In this document: piece by piece, positions 35,242 to 45,715 of the stretch
Layout of the letters: every line of letters begins with the position of its first letter
Position numbering within the stretch: position 1 is the stretch's first letter
Source of the DNA: Janibacter limosus NBRC 16128
Lineage (GTDB): Bacteria; Actinomycetota; Actinomycetes; Actinomycetales; Dermatophilaceae
DNA: 64,000 bases
Reading direction: 5' to 3'
Assembly: GCF_001570985.1 (NCBI RefSeq)
Contig: NZ_BCSS01000004.1
Span: forward strand, 50,163 to 114,162
Notes under the pieces: model-generated
What the model saw: the letters and a program-made list of their open reading frames with translations, nothing else
What the model was told of the DNA's origin: nothing
The model's database searches: none
Translations under genes and position numbers: made by a program

Positions 35242-38205
35242 ATGAGCCCGCCGACCCGACCCCTGCCCACCCTGGCGCGACGCGGTTTCAGCGACCCCCG
35301 CCGGGCGGAGTCACTGCTGGCCGATCCGGCGCTCGAGCCGCTCGCGGACGTGCGTGAGCTGATCCTCGCGGCACTGGCCAAGTCAGCCGATCCTGACCAG
35401 GCACTGCTCGGCCTCGTCCGGCTGCTCGAGGTGAGCGACAGCGATGACCTCGTCGCAGCACTGCGCACGGACGATGCCGCCAGGGCACGAATGGTCGGGG
35501 GGCTCGGGATCTCCACCGCTCTCGTCGACCACCTGGTCGCCCACCCCGAGCAGTGGCGGGACGCCGTCGAGGCCCGGGAGATGTCGCCTGAGGAGCGCAC
35601 CGACGCGCTGCTCGGGGAGATCGCGGACCATGGGGACCTCGAGCCCCAGGACGCGCTGCGGGTCGGCTACCGCCGCCAGCTACTCGGGATCGTCGCCCGG
35701 GATGTCACCTCCGAGGATCCCGTGGCAGCTCTCCCGGACATCGCGCGGGCCATCGCCGACCTCGCCGGATCCGCCCTCGAGGGCGCCGTGCGGATCGCGA
35801 TCGACGAGCTGGGGGAAGAAGGCCAGTCCTGCCGGTTCGCCGTCATCGGCATGGGCAAGGCCGGCGGGCGGGAGCTGAACTACATCTCTGATGTCGACGT
35901 GATCTTCGTCGCTGAGCCGGTGGAGGGCGTCGACGAGACGGCTGCCTTGGAGGTCGCGACCAAGATCGCCACCCGGACGATGCACGCATGCGCCGACGCG
36001 ACCGCCCACGGCAGCCTGTGGCCGGTGGACGCCGCCCTGCGACCGGAGGGCAAGCAGGGCCCGCTCGTGCGCACGGTGGCCAGCCACCGTGCCTACTACG
36101 AGCGGTGGGCCAAGACCTGGGAGTTCCAGGCGCTGCTCAAGGGACGTCACCTCGCCGGGGACGCCGGTCTCGGCGCCGAGTACCTCGGGGCCATGCAGCC
36201 GATGGTCTGGGAGGCCGCCTCCCGCGAGGACTTCGTCGACGACGTGCAGGCCATGCGGCGACGAGTCGAGCAGCACATCCCACCCGCGGAGGCGGCGCGC
36301 CAGCTCAAGCTCGGGCCCGGAGGACTGCGCGATGTCGAGTTCTCCGTCCAGCTCCTGCAGCTGGTCCACGGGCGCACCGACGAAACCCTGCGATCGGGGA
36401 CCACGCTCGATGCCCTCGCGGCGCTGTCCACGGGGGGCTACATCGGTCGCGCCGACGCCGCAGTCCTCGAGGAGGCCTACCGCATCCTGCGCACCCTCGA
36501 GCACCGGATCCAGCTGCACCGACTGCGTCGCACCCACCTCATGCCGACCTCCGAGGAGGACCTGCGGCGGCTCGGTCGCTCGATGCGCCTGTGGGACCAG
36601 CCGGACAAGCAGGTGGTCACCCTGCGCACCGGCCACTCGCGCGAGGTCCGACGACTGCACCAGCGCCTCTTCTACCGGCCACTCCTCTCGGCGGTCGCCC
36701 GATTGAGTCCCGACGAGGCGTCCCTGACGCCCGATGCGGCTCGAGAGCGACTCAGCGCGTTGGGCTATCGCGACCCGGCCGGTGCCCTCCGGCACCTCGA
36801 GGTCCTCATGGGAGGAGTCAGCCGGGCTGCGGCGATCCAGAAGCAGCTGCTGCCCGTCATGCTCGAGTGGTTCGCCGAGATGGCCGACCCCGACGCGGGG
36901 CTGCTCGCCTTCCGCAAGGTCAGCGAGGCCCTGGGCACGACGCACTGGTACCTGCGTCTGCTGCGCGACGAAGGACAGGCCGCCCAGACCCTCGCGCACA
37001 CCCTCGGTGCCAGTCGGTTTGCCGGTGAGCTGCTGCTCGCCAGCCCCGAGGCCGTGCAGATGCTCGGGGAGGGTGATGGGCTGCGTCCACGCACCCACCA
37101 GGAGCTGCTGCGCCGGATGCGCTCGGCCGCCGGACGGCGCGAGGACCCCGAGGCCGCGGTCGCGGCCATCCGGGCGATCCGGCGGGCCGAGATCTTCCGG
37201 GTCGCCGTGGCCGACCTGGAGGACAAGCTCACGCTCGACGAGGTGGGGGAGGCGCTCACCGAGGTCAGCGACGCGACGATCGAGGTGGCGCTCGAGGTCG
37301 TGATCCGCAAGATCGAGGCCGACCGTGGCGCACCGCTCGGCACCTCGATGCTCATCGTCGGCATGGGCCGGCTGGGGGGTCGAGAGGTCGGGTACTCCTC
37401 GGACGCCGACGTGCTCTATGTCCACGACCCCCACGAGGGGGCCGACGAGCAGGCTGCCCAGGAGGCAGCCCTGGCCGTCGTCGGTGAGCTGCGCCGACTC
37501 ATCGGCGCGGCCGGGTCGGACCCACCGTTGGGGCTGGATGCCGACCTGAGACCGGAGGGCAAGAGCGGCCCGATGGTGCGCTCACTCGCGAGCTACACCA
37601 GCTACTACGCGCGCTGGTCGCAGACCTGGGAGGCGCAGGCGCTCCTGCGGGCGCGGCCGGTGGCCGGAGACCCCGACCTCGCGGAGCGCTTCACCGCTCT
37701 CATCGACCCGATCCGGTGGTCCAGCACTGGTCTGGACCCGCAGCAGGTCCGCGAGGTCCGGCGGCTCAAGGCTCGGATGGAGGCCGAGCGGCTCCCTCGC
37801 GGCGCCGATCGCAGGGCGCACTTCAAGCTCGGGATGGGGGGCCTCTCGGACGTGGAGTGGACCATCCAGCTGCTGCAGATGGAGCACGCCCACGAGCACG
37901 CTGACCTGCGCACGACCCGGACGCTTCCGGCGCTCGCCGCTGCGGTGGAGCTGGGGCTCGTGGATGTCGAGGACGCGACCGTGCTGCGGGAGGCCTGGTC
38001 GATGGCCTCGCTCCTGCGCAATGCCGGCATGCTCTTTCGGGGTCGTCCCGTGGACTCGGTGCCCTCCAACCTGCGCGAGGCGGACGGCGTGGGTCGCATC
38101 GTCGGGATGGAGCCGCGATCGGGACTGGCCCTCGCCGAGTCCTACCGACGTACCGCACGGCGCGCGCGCCACGTGGTCGACCGGATCTTCTACGGGGAGG
38201 CGTGA
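35242..38205 (+). CDS. glnE: bifunctional glutamine synthetase adenylyltransferase/deadenylase
   Basis: 987 aa, full length. Two nucleotidyltransferase domains are seen: the N-terminal adenylyl-removase half with [25 protein letters not shown] motif around residue 205-225, and the C-terminal transferase half with [19 protein letters not shown] around residues 705-725. The PII-sensing region lies between. It switches GS activity with nitrogen status. Cotranscribed with glnA2, as in mycobacteria. Confidence 0.96.
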   Translation: MSPPTRPLPTLARRGFSDPRRAESLLADPALEPLADVRELILAALAKSADPDQALLGLVRLLEVSDSDDLVAALRTDDAARARMVGGLGISTALVDHLVAHPEQWRDAVEAREMSPEERTDALLGEIADHGDLEPQDALRVGYRRQLLGIVARDVTSEDPVAALPDIARAIADLAGSALEGAVRIAIDELGEEGQSCRFAVIGMGKAGGRELNYISDVDVIFVAEPVEGVDETAALEVATKIATRTMHACADATAHGSLWPVDAALRPEGKQGPLVRTVASHRAYYERWAKTWEFQALLKGRHLAGDAGLGAEYLGAMQPMVWEAASREDFVDDVQAMRRRVEQHIPPAEAARQLKLGPGGLRDVEFSVQLLQLVHGRTDETLRSGTTLDALAALSTGGYIGRADAAVLEEAYRILRTLEHRIQLHRLRRTHLMPTSEEDLRRLGRSMRLWDQPDKQVVTLRTGHSREVRRLHQRLFYRPLLSAVARLSPDEASLTPDAARERLSALGYRDPAGALRHLEVLMGGVSRAAAIQKQLLPVMLEWFAEMADPDAGLLAFRKVSEALGTTHWYLRLLRDEGQAAQTLAHTLGASRFAGELLLASPEAVQMLGEGDGLRPRTHQELLRRMRSAAGRREDPEAAVAAIRAIRRAEIFRVAVADLEDKLTLDEVGEALTEVSDATIEVALEVVIRKIEADRGAPLGTSMLIVGMGRLGGREVGYSSDADVLYVHDPHEGADEQAAQEAALAVVGELRRLIGAAGSDPPLGLDADLRPEGKSGPMVRSLASYTSYYARWSQTWEAQALLRARPVAGDPDLAERFTALIDPIRWSSTGLDPQQVREVRRLKARMEAERLPRGADRRAHFKLGMGGLSDVEWTIQLLQMEHAHEHADLRTTRTLPALAAAVELGLVDVEDATVLREAWSMASLLRNAGMLFRGRPVDSVPSNLREADGVGRIVGMEPRSGLALAESYRRTARRARHVVDRIFYGEA

Positions 38206-38253
38206 GCGACCTCCTGCGGTGAGACACCGGTCAGGTGACCTCGGCGGCGAACC

Positions 38254-38259
38254 TAGACT
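38254..38259 (+). promoter_or_regulatory. -10 box of the his operon, leaderless type
   Basis: TAGACT ends 7 nt before the hisD ATG at 38267. Confidence 0.65.
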
Positions 38260-38266
38260 GAGCCTC

Positions 38267-39613
38267 ATGCTCGCCATGATCGATCTGCGCTCCCAGCCCC
38301 TCGGGGCCCGGCAGCTGCGCGCGGTACTACCCCGCGCGGAGTACGACGTCGAGGCCGCACTCGATGCGGTCCGGCCGATCTGCGACGACGTCCATGACCG
38401 CGGCGCAGAGGCGCTCTACGACGACGCCGAGCGCTTCGACGGTGTGCGGCCCTCCACCCTGCGCGTCCCCGCGGAGGTCCTGCAGGCGGCTCTCCAGACA
38501 CTCGACGGTGACGTCCGCGCGGCACTCGAGGTCTCGATCGAGCGGGCCCGTGCCGTGCACGCCGACCAGCGACGCGCCGACACCACCACCCGTCTCCACG
38601 AGGGCGGCACCGTCACGGAGCGCTGGGTCCCGGTGGATCGCGTCGGCCTCTACGTCCCGGGAGGACGTGCCGTCTACCCGAGCTCCGTGGTGATGAATGT
38701 CGTCCCGGCCCAGACCGCAGGCGTCGGCTCCCTCGCCGTGGCCAGCCCTCCCCAGAAGGACAATGTGGGTGTCTTCGCCGGCTACCCGCACCCGACCATC
38801 CTGGCCGCCTGCGCCCTGCTGGGCGTGGACGAGGTGTGGGCCATGGGTGGCGCGCAGGCCGTGGCCGGCTTCGCCCACGGTTTCGTCGACGAGGCCTCCG
38901 GCGATGACGGCGAGTGCGCCCCGGTGAGTCTCGTGACCGGGCCGGGCAACATCTACGTGGCCGCGGCCAAGAGGCTGCTCAAGGGCCTGATCGGCATCGA
39001 CGCCGAGGCCGGACCGACGGAGATCGCCGTCCTGGCGGACTCCACGGCCGACCCGGACCACGTCGCCGCCGACCTGATCAGCCAGGCAGAGCACGACCCC
39101 CTGGCCGGATCGGTCCTCATCACCGACTCCACGCAGCTCGCCGACGAGGTCAGGGTGGCCGTGGAGCGTCGAGCCGCCGCCACCAAGCACAGCGAGCGGG
39201 TCGGCGAGGCCCTCCGTGGCCGCCAGTCGGCCATCGTCCTCGTCGACGACCTCGACGCCGGGCTGCGAGTTGCCGATGCCTATGCGGCCGAGCACCTGGA
39301 GGTCATCACCGCCGACGCTGCGGCTGTCGCGGCCCGGGTACGCAACGCTGGCGCGATCTTCGTCGGTGCCCACTCGCCGGTGAGCCTGGGTGACTATGTC
39401 GCCGGGTCCAACCACGTGCTGCCCACCGGCGGCAGCGCCGCGCACAGCAGCGGGTTGTCGGTGCAGTCCTTCCTGCGCGGGATCCACGTCGTCGAGTACT
39501 CGGCGGACGCGCTGGCCGAGGTCGCGCCACACGTGGTCGCGTTGGCCCAGGCGGAGGACCTGCCCGCGCACGGCGATGCCGTCACCGCACGCACCGGGGA
39601 GCTGTCCCGATGA
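38267..39613 (+). CDS. hisD: histidinol dehydrogenase
   Basis: 448 aa. Last two oxidations of histidine synthesis, L-histidinol to L-histidine, NAD+ and Zn2+ dependent. Motifs: [56 protein letters not shown] and ISQAEHDP (zinc/active-site His region). ATG 38267 is favoured by the TAGACT box; an in-frame ATG at 38276 also exists. First of hisD-C-B-orf-H-priA-sseB; overlaps hisC by 4 nt. Confidence 0.96.
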   Translation: MLAMIDLRSQPLGARQLRAVLPRAEYDVEAALDAVRPICDDVHDRGAEALYDDAERFDGVRPSTLRVPAEVLQAALQTLDGDVRAALEVSIERARAVHADQRRADTTTRLHEGGTVTERWVPVDRVGLYVPGGRAVYPSSVVMNVVPAQTAGVGSLAVASPPQKDNVGVFAGYPHPTILAACALLGVDEVWAMGGAQAVAGFAHGFVDEASGDDGECAPVSLVTGPGNIYVAAAKRLLKGLIGIDAEAGPTEIAVLADSTADPDHVAADLISQAEHDPLAGSVLITDSTQLADEVRVAVERRAAATKHSERVGEALRGRQSAIVLVDDLDAGLRVADAYAAEHLEVITADAAAVAARVRNAGAIFVGAHSPVSLGDYVAGSNHVLPTGGSAAHSSGLSVQSFLRGIHVVEYSADALAEVAPHVVALAQAEDLPAHGDAVTARTGELSR

Positions 39614-40728
39614 GCGAGATCGCGTCCCTGCTGCGGCCCGAGCTGCGCGACCGCACCGCCTACGGTGCGCCCCAGCTCGACGTCGACGTGCAGCTCAACA
39701 CCAATGAGTCGTCCTATCCGGTTCCCGCCGAGGTCGTGACCGCGATCCTCGCCGAGCTCGAGGCCGGGCTCAGCAGCCTCAACCGCTACCCGGACCGCGA
39801 GTTCACCGATCTGCGCAAGGCCCTGGTCGGCTACCTCGGGGGCCGCAGCGGGGTCTCCCTTCGTCCCGAGCAGATCTGGGCGGGCAACGGGTCCAACGAG
39901 GTCCTCTCGCACATCGTCCAGGCCTTCGGAGGGCCGGGCCGGACCGCGCTCGGCTTCACGCCGGCCTACTCGATGCACCCGATCATCAACGAGACGCTCG
40001 GGACCACGTGGGTCGATGGTCAGCGCGACTCGGGCAGCTTCGACCTGAGCGTCGAGTCCGCGATCGAGCAGGCCAAGGGAGCCGACCCACACCTGGTCTT
40101 CCTCTGCTCGCCCAACAACCCCACGGGATCGGCGCTGCCCTTCGACGTCATCGAGGCGATGCTCGAGGCGGCACCGCGCGCGCTCGTCGTCGTCGACGAG
40201 GCCTATGCAGAGTTCGCCCGCCCCGGCACCCCCACAGCGTTGTCGCTGCTCGAGAGGCACCCGCGACTCGTCGTCACCCGCACGATGAGCAAGGCTTTCG
40301 CCCTGGCCGGCGGGCGGCTGGGGTACCTCGCGGCGAGCCCTGAGGTCATCGATGCCCTGCGGCTGGTCCGCCTGCCCTACCACCTGTCCGTCCAGACCCA
40401 GACGATCGCGCGGGTCTCCCTCGAGCACGCCGACCGCCTCCTCGAGACGGTCGACGCGATCAAGGAGCAGCGCGACCGACTGGTCACGGAGCTGGCGGCG
40501 ATGGGCCTGGTGCCCGTGCCGAGCGACGCCAACTTCGTCCTCTTCGGAGGTCTCGCCGATGCGCCTGCCACATGGCAGGCTCTCCTCGACGAGGGGGTGC
40601 TCGTCCGCGATGTCGGTATCCCGCACCACCTGAGGGTCACCGCCGGCACGCCGGAGGAGACCGGACGATTCCTCGAGGCGATGGCCGGCCTCGTCCCCAC
40701 GCACGCACTGACCAAGGAGAACCCGTGA
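39610..40728 (+). CDS. hisC: histidinol-phosphate aminotransferase
   Basis: 372 aa class I/II PLP enzyme; converts imidazole acetol-phosphate to histidinol-phosphate. [11 protein letters not shown] and [12 protein letters not shown] open the fold, [12 protein letters not shown] holds the ring-contacting Asn, and the PLP lysine is about residue 228 in [16 protein letters not shown]. Its ATG overlaps the hisD stop and its own stop overlaps hisB (GTGA). Confidence 0.96.
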   Translation: MSEIASLLRPELRDRTAYGAPQLDVDVQLNTNESSYPVPAEVVTAILAELEAGLSSLNRYPDREFTDLRKALVGYLGGRSGVSLRPEQIWAGNGSNEVLSHIVQAFGGPGRTALGFTPAYSMHPIINETLGTTWVDGQRDSGSFDLSVESAIEQAKGADPHLVFLCSPNNPTGSALPFDVIEAMLEAAPRALVVVDEAYAEFARPGTPTALSLLERHPRLVVTRTMSKAFALAGGRLGYLAASPEVIDALRLVRLPYHLSVQTQTIARVSLEHADRLLETVDAIKEQRDRLVTELAAMGLVPVPSDANFVLFGGLADAPATWQALLDEGVLVRDVGIPHHLRVTAGTPEETGRFLEAMAGLVPTHALTKENP

Positions 40729-41336
40729 GCAGCACCGCCCCCCGTACCGCGACCGCGAGTCGAGGGACCTCGGAAAGCCGCGTCGAGGTGAGCGTCAACC
40801 TCGACGGCACCGGCGCCGGTGAGGTGTCGACCGGCGTGCGCTTCTACGACCACATGCTCCTGTCGTTGGCCAAGCACAGCCTCATCGACCTGACGGTCCG
40901 GGCCGAGGGCGACGTCGACGTCGACGCGCACCACACCGTCGAGGACGTCGCGATCGTCCTCGGTCAGGCGGTCCGCGAGGCACTGGGCGACAAGAGCGGC
41001 ATCTCCCGCTTCGGTGACGCCACCGTGCCCCTCGACGAGGCCCTCGTCCACGCCGTCGTCGACGTCGCCGGACGCCCGTACGTCGTGCACACCGGTGAGC
41101 CGGAGGGCCAGGAGTACGTCATCATCGGCGGAAACTTCGTCGGCTCCCTCACCCGCCACGTGATGGAGTCCTTCGCGTACAACGCAGGGATCGCCCTGCA
41201 CGTGCGGGTCCTCTCCGGTCGCGACCCGCACCACATCGTCGAGGCGCAGTTCAAGGCACTGGCCCGCGCCTTGCGCGCAGCCGTGGCCGTGGACCCTCGG
41301 GTCACCGGCATCCCCAGCGCCAAGGGCGCCCTCTAG
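40725..41336 (+). CDS. hisB: imidazoleglycerol-phosphate dehydratase
   Basis: 203 aa single-function HisB (no phosphatase domain, as usual in actinobacteria). Mn2+-binding motifs are the two HH pairs: [14 protein letters not shown] and [30 protein letters not shown] is the third. Removes water from IGP to give imidazole acetol-phosphate. GTG start, coupled to hisC. Confidence 0.96.
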   Translation: MSSTAPRTATASRGTSESRVEVSVNLDGTGAGEVSTGVRFYDHMLLSLAKHSLIDLTVRAEGDVDVDAHHTVEDVAIVLGQAVREALGDKSGISRFGDATVPLDEALVHAVVDVAGRPYVVHTGEPEGQEYVIIGGNFVGSLTRHVMESFAYNAGIALHVRVLSGRDPHHIVEAQFKALARALRAAVAVDPRVTGIPSAKGAL

Positions 41337-41344
41337 AGCATGCG

Positions 41345-41938
41345 ATGACCCAGCAGGACAGGGGAGTGGTGCTGCTCTCCGCGTCGTCCGCGAGGGCCGT
41401 GGAGTGGGTGCGGCGTGGCGTCGTGCCGTGCCACGTGCTCGAGCACAGCGTGTGGTCGATCGTCGTTCCGGCGACCTCGGCGAGTGCTGCAGCCGCGCCC
41501 TACGACGACGCACTGACCGTGCTGGCCTCGCGCCATGTCCCGTCACCGATCGCGCCGGCCATCGGACTCTTCGAGATCGGTGACACAGCGGTCATCACCG
41601 CGCGCGCGCCGGGACGCTCACCGATCCGGTGGGCCCTGAGAGCGGCCGACCGTGAGGTCGTGCGCGGGCCACAGCTGCCGCCCCTCTCGCCGGAGGACCT
41701 CCATCGTGCCCTGGCCACCGGGTCCGCGACCCGCGAGGTGCCCATCGCTGGGATCCGGGGCCTGTGGACCCGGACCGACCTGACGCATCACGAGTGGCTG
41801 CTCGAGGCGACCGCCGTGCTGGGGCTGCCCGCCGGACGTGTGCTCGACGGGTCCGACACCGAACTGGGGCCGGTCATCGCTCCCAACCCCCGATCCGTCC
41901 AGGACTTCGAGTCCGCCGTCAAGGATGTGCACCAATGA
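41345..41938 (+). CDS. uncharacterised protein inside the his operon
   Basis: 197 aa. No recognised domain or catalytic motif; Ala/Val/Arg-rich, soluble-looking, with [22 protein letters not shown] in the C-half. It lies 8 nt after hisB and overlaps hisH by 4 nt (ATGA), so it is made with the pathway enzymes. Codon use matches its neighbours. A role as a regulator or partner of the HisH/HisF synthase is only a guess from position. Confidence 0.75.
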   Translation: MTQQDRGVVLLSASSARAVEWVRRGVVPCHVLEHSVWSIVVPATSASAAAAPYDDALTVLASRHVPSPIAPAIGLFEIGDTAVITARAPGRSPIRWALRAADREVVRGPQLPPLSPEDLHRALATGSATREVPIAGIRGLWTRTDLTHHEWLLEATAVLGLPAGRVLDGSDTELGPVIAPNPRSVQDFESAVKDVHQ

Positions 41939-42585
41939 CCACACCTCGCGTCGTCGTCCTCGACTACGGCTCCGGCAATGTCCACTCCGCCGTGCGCGCC
42001 CTCACGCACGTCGGGGCGCAGGTCGAGCTCACCGCGGACCGACAGGCCGCCCTCGAGGCGGACGGGCTGCTCGTGCCCGGGGTCGGCAACTTCCACGCCT
42101 GCATGGCCGGCCTGCGCGCGGCCGACGGCCCGGCGATCATCGACACCAGGCTCGCGGGCGCTCGTCCGGTCCTCGGCGTGTGCGTGGGCATGCAGGTGAT
42201 GTTCGAGGGCTCGCGCGAGCCCTTCGGCACCCAGCCCGAGCAGGAGGGGCTGGCTCAGTGGCCGGGTACCGCCGAGCGGCTGAGCGCACCCGTCGTCCCC
42301 CACATGGGCTGGTCCGAGGTCACCGCAGCAGAGGGCACCACCCTCTTCGCCGGTGTCGAGTCCGAACGCTTCTACTTCGTCCACTCCTACGGCGTCGGCT
42401 CCTGGGACCTGCCGACCGCACCCGGGGCGATGGCAGCTGCCCGCCCGCGGGTCACGTGGAGCGAGCACGGGTCCCCCTTCGTCGCGGCCGTCGAGAACGG
42501 TCCGTTGTCCGCCACGCAGTTCCACCCCGAGAAGTCCGGGGACGCTGGGCTGCACCTGCTGAAGAACTGGGTGATGTCACTGTGA
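41935..42585 (+). CDS. hisH: imidazole glycerol phosphate synthase, glutaminase subunit
   Basis: 216 aa class I glutamine amidotransferase. The nucleophile Cys is in [15 protein letters not shown]; the oxyanion strand is [12 protein letters not shown]; the catalytic His/Glu are in [13 protein letters not shown]. It delivers ammonia to HisF, which is not encoded in this window. ATGA overlap with the upstream orf and GTGA overlap with priA. Confidence 0.95.
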   Translation: MTTPRVVVLDYGSGNVHSAVRALTHVGAQVELTADRQAALEADGLLVPGVGNFHACMAGLRAADGPAIIDTRLAGARPVLGVCVGMQVMFEGSREPFGTQPEQEGLAQWPGTAERLSAPVVPHMGWSEVTAAEGTTLFAGVESERFYFVHSYGVGSWDLPTAPGAMAAARPRVTWSEHGSPFVAAVENGPLSATQFHPEKSGDAGLHLLKNWVMSL

Positions 42586-43325
42586 CCACGAACGAGAGCC
42601 ACCGACTGGAGCTCCTGCCCGCCGTCGACGTGAGAGGCGGACGGGCTGTCCAGCTGCAGCAGGGAGTGGCCGACTCCGGGTGGGACTTCGGCGACCCCCT
42701 CCAGGCCGCACGGGTCTGGCAGGACCAGGGCGCCGAGTGGATCCACCTCGTCGACCTCGACGCTGCCTTCGGCGAAGGGAGCAACCGTGAGCTGCTCGCC
42801 GGGATCGTCGGCCAGCTCGACGTCAAGGTGGAGCTGAGCGGCGGCATCCGCGACCAGGACTCGCTCGTCGCGGCCCTCGACTCCGGGTGCGCCCGGGTCA
42901 ACCTCGGGACCGCGGCACTGGAGAACCCCGAGTGGACGGCGGCAGCCATCGCCGAGTACGGCGACCGGATCGCCGTCGGTCTCGATGTGCGGGGCACCAC
43001 GCTCGCCGCCCGCGGATGGACCAAGGAGGGTGGCGACCTCTGGGAGACCTTGACCCGTCTCAACTCCGAGGGATGCACCCGCTACGTCGTCACCGACGTG
43101 GCCAAGGACGGGATGCTGGCCGGCCCCAACCTCCAGCTCCTCAAGGATGTCGCCGCCGCCACGGACGCCAAGGTCGTGGCCAGCGGGGGAGTGACCACCC
43201 GCGAGGACGTGGTCGCCCTGCGCGAGCTCGTGCCGGTCGGCGTCGAGGGCGCCATCATCGGCTCGGCCCTCTACAAGGGCACCGTCACGCTCACCGAGGC
43301 GCTTGACGCGGCAGGTCGCCCGTGA
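42582..43325 (+). CDS. priA: PriA: HisA / phosphoribosylanthranilate isomerase
   Basis: 247 aa (beta-alpha)8 barrel. In actinobacteria this enzyme serves histidine (ProFAR isomerase) and, where trpF is absent, tryptophan synthesis. Catalytic acids are Asp16 in [10 protein letters not shown] and the Asp in [31 protein letters not shown] matches the PriA loop with its substrate-binding Arg. An Arg conserved in most HisA/PriA (…AVRL) is Gln24 here (RAVQLQQG). GTG start, coupled on both sides. Confidence 0.92.
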   Translation: MTTNESHRLELLPAVDVRGGRAVQLQQGVADSGWDFGDPLQAARVWQDQGAEWIHLVDLDAAFGEGSNRELLAGIVGQLDVKVELSGGIRDQDSLVAALDSGCARVNLGTAALENPEWTAAAIAEYGDRIAVGLDVRGTTLAARGWTKEGGDLWETLTRLNSEGCTRYVVTDVAKDGMLAGPNLQLLKDVAAATDAKVVASGGVTTREDVVALRELVPVGVEGAIIGSALYKGTVTLTEALDAAGRP

Positions 43326-44047
43326 CGGGCCCGGCGGACTCAGCAGGCATTCCGTGGGGCGGGCGGGAGCTCCCGGCCGCGGGCTTCTCAGGAGACACCG
43401 GGGAGGCTGACCCGGCACTGCTGCGGGCTCTGACCACCGGCGGCGAGCAAGATGTCCTCGAGCGACTCGCGCAGGCACGGTTGCTGGTCCCTGTCACCGC
43501 GGTCGCGTCCGAGACGGTCGAGGGCGACCACGGGCAGGTCGCGGACAAGGAGGCCGACATGGCCGTCCTCCTCCTCGAGCACCCCGACGGGCGGACCGCA
43601 CTGCCCGTCTTCTCGTCGATGGCGGCCCTGGCAGCCTTCGACGCCTCGGTGCGACCCGTACCCGTCGAGGCGGCGCGAGCAGCCCAGGCCGCCGTGAGCG
43701 AGCAGGCCGACCTGATGGTGCTCGACTGCGCCAGCGAGCAGGCCTTCGAGATCAGGGCCTCCATGGTCTGGGCACTGGCGCAGCAGCGACCCTGGCTGCC
43801 GGCCCATGAGGACCCCTTCGTCGCGCAGTCGGTCCAGCGCGTCACCCAAGGGCACCAGGAGATCACCGAGCACGTGCTCGCCGAGGGGGCGCCGGACGGC
43901 CAGGGCGTCCTGCAGGTACAGCTCACGCTCGTCCCGGGGCTCGACGAGGAGGCCGTGCGTGCGCTCGTCACCTCGGTCGCCGAGCAGCTGGCGACCGACG
44001 GAGAGCTGCGGGCTCGCGTCGACGGGCTCTCCTTCGCCATCGTCTGA
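43322..44047 (+). CDS. SseB-domain protein
   Basis: 241 aa. The SseB N-terminal domain is seen around [11 protein letters not shown].. and [40 protein letters not shown] sequence; the C-terminal half has [23 protein letters not shown]. SseB proteins are poorly understood (named for serine sensitivity); homologues often follow priA/hisA in actinobacteria. The start overlaps the priA stop (GTGA). A weak GACCG-attt-CGGTC hairpin directly follows. Confidence 0.82.
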   Translation: MTGPADSAGIPWGGRELPAAGFSGDTGEADPALLRALTTGGEQDVLERLAQARLLVPVTAVASETVEGDHGQVADKEADMAVLLLEHPDGRTALPVFSSMAALAAFDASVRPVPVEAARAAQAAVSEQADLMVLDCASEQAFEIRASMVWALAQQRPWLPAHEDPFVAQSVQRVTQGHQEITEHVLAEGAPDGQGVLQVQLTLVPGLDEEAVRALVTSVAEQLATDGELRARVDGLSFAIV

Positions 44048-44075
44048 CCGATTTCGGTCGTGGGTCGATCGCTGG

Positions 44076-44280
44076 TAATGTCTGTCACTGACCGGTCATC
44101 GTCCTCGTGGCGATGACGCAAGAGGAGCCTCGCTTCCACCCGCGTCGACCATCGTCTTCGGACACAGGTTGCCGGGTCTCAGGTCTCGGCACGACACGGA
44201 TCGCTGGATGTCTCGACATCCTCCTTCCACCGTCGATGTCGTGCTCTGGTGGAGGCTCCTCGCGATCAGCGAGGAGCCTT
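44076..44280 (+). promoter_or_regulatory. infC operon leader with promoter and attenuator
   Basis: TAATGT (44076-44081) is the likely -10. The leader ends in an intrinsic terminator: AGGCTCCTCGC (44253-44263), loop GATCA, GCGAGGAGCCT (44269-44279), then TTCTT. An upstream segment GAGGAGCCTC (44122-44131) is exactly complementary to GAGGCTCCTC (44252-44261), so it can form an antiterminator that excludes the terminator. This matches attenuated infC-rpmI-rplT leaders, where L20 or translation sets read-through; the sensor here is unproven. Confidence 0.8.
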
Positions 44281-44326
44281 TCTTCGTCGGTCGCCAGGAG
44301 TGATACACCGAGCTAAGGAGCCACAC

Positions 44327-44998
44327 ATCAGCGAGCCTCGCATCAATGACCGAATCCGCGTCCCTGAGGTGCGTTTGGTCGGCCCCAACGGGGAGCAGGT
44401 CGGCATCGTGCGCGTGGAGGATGCCCTCCGTCTCGCTGCAGAGGCTGACCTCGACCTCGTCGAGGTCGCGCCCATGGCCAAGCCTCCCGTCGCCAAGCTC
44501 ATGGACTTCGGCAAGTACAAGTACGAAGCCGCCATGAAGGCGCGTGAGGCGCGCAAGAACCAGGTCAACACGGTCATCAAGGAGATCAAGCTCCGACCGA
44601 AGATCGACAGCCACGACTACGGCACCAAGAAGGGCCACGTCGAGCGCTTCCTGAGCGCCGGCGACAAGGTCAAGGTGACGATCATGTTCCGCGGCCGCGA
44701 GCAGTCCCGCCCCGAGCTGGGCTTCCGACTGCTGCAGCGTCTGGCCGAGGACGTCGTGGAGCTCGGCACGGTCGAGTCCGCGCCCAAGCAGGACGGGCGC
44801 AACATGATCATGGTGCTCGGCCCGACCAAGCGGAAGTCCGAGGCTCGCGCCGAGGCCCGCCGCAAGAAGGACGAGCAGAAGGCTGCCTCCGAGGCAGCCC
44901 CGGCGATCGAGTCCACCGAGGCCCCGGCTTCGGTGGAAGAGGCCGTCGAGGCTCCGACCCCGACGGAAGAGACCGTCGAGGCTCCGGCAGAGTCCTGA
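44327..44998 (+). CDS. infC: translation initiation factor IF-3, ATC start
   Basis: 223 aa. IF-3 binds the 30S subunit and enforces start-codon choice. Conserved IF-3 core: [20 protein letters not shown], then a Lys-rich linker and [17 protein letters not shown]. The C-terminus has an acidic Ala/Glu/Pro tail (about 45 residues) beyond the core. No ATG/GTG/TTG fits: AAGGAG lies 6 nt before ATC 44327, which begins ISEPRIND. Rare start codons in infC are known to allow autoregulation by IF-3. Confidence 0.95.
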   Translation: MSEPRINDRIRVPEVRLVGPNGEQVGIVRVEDALRLAAEADLDLVEVAPMAKPPVAKLMDFGKYKYEAAMKAREARKNQVNTVIKEIKLRPKIDSHDYGTKKGHVERFLSAGDKVKVTIMFRGREQSRPELGFRLLQRLAEDVVELGTVESAPKQDGRNMIMVLGPTKRKSEARAEARRKKDEQKAASEAAPAIESTEAPASVEEAVEAPTPTEETVEAPAES

Positions 44999-45040
44999 GC
45001 CGACCCAGACCAGCACAGCAACGACAAGGAGATCGGCGCC

Positions 45041-45235
45041 ATGCCGAAGAACAAGACGCACTCCGGTGCGAAGAAGCGCTTCCGGGTCACCGGCTCGGGC
45101 AAGATCATGCGCGAGCGCGCCAACCACGTCCACAAGTTCCACGAGAAGAGCCCGCAGCACGCGCGTCGTCTCGCGAACGACGTCCTGGTCTCCAAGGCCG
45201 ACACCAAGAAGATCAAGAAGCTGCTCGGTCGCTGA
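45041..45235 (+). CDS. rpmI: ribosomal protein bL35
   Basis: 64 aa basic protein starting MPKNKTHSGAKKRF with the C-terminal KKIKKLLGR; full length. AAGGAG about 10 nt before the ATG. Middle gene of infC-rpmI-rplT. Confidence 0.97.
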   Translation: MPKNKTHSGAKKRFRVTGSGKIMRERANHVHKFHEKSPQHARRLANDVLVSKADTKKIKKLLGR

Positions 45236-45275
45236 CCTGAGCCTCTTGTCCATTCGAACTTAAAGGAGTACTCAC

Positions 45276-45659
45276 GTGGCACGCGTGAAGCGGGCGGTCA
45301 ACGCCCACAAGAAGCGCCGGGTTGTTCTCGAGCGCGCCAGCGGTTACCGGGGCCAGCGGTCCCGCCTCTACCGCAAGGCCAAGGAGCAGGTCACCCACAG
45401 TCTCGGGTACAGCTACCGTGACCGTCGGGCCCGCAAGGGCGACTTCCGTCGCCTGTGGATCCAGCGGATCAACGCCGGCGCCCGCGCCAACGGCATGACC
45501 TACAACCGCTTCATCCAGGGCCTGCGCGCCGCGGAGGTCGAGGTTGACCGCCGCATGCTCGCCGAGCTGGCCGTCAACGACGAGGCCGCCTTCGTGGCCC
45601 TCGTCGAGATCGCCAAGGCAAATGTGCCGGCGCAGGTCAATGCCAAGGTCGAGGCCTGA
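45276..45659 (+). CDS. rplT: ribosomal protein bL20
   Basis: 127 aa. Starts [15 protein letters not shown] and contains [17 protein letters not shown] and the globular C-terminal half ([19 protein letters not shown]). L20 is also the feedback repressor of this operon in other bacteria. AAAGGAG precedes the start (GTG) by 9 nt. The stop lies against a possible CTG start of the downstream methyltransferase. Confidence 0.97.
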   Translation: MARVKRAVNAHKKRRVVLERASGYRGQRSRLYRKAKEQVTHSLGYSYRDRRARKGDFRRLWIQRINAGARANGMTYNRFIQGLRAAEVEVDRRMLAELAVNDEAAFVALVEIAKANVPAQVNAKVEA

Positions 45660-45715
45660 GCGACCACTTCGGACGCCGGGAGCGCCCAGCGCTGACCAAC
45701 CCCTCCTCGGAGCGG

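Noticed and set aside
31416..35600. A 1394-codon open frame on the minus strand across the M6 protease, glnA2 and the start of glnE
   Set aside because: It is the shadow of high-GC coding on the other strand; its composition is Val/Leu/Gly/Arg-biased without domains, and it covers intergenic terminators and two solid genes.
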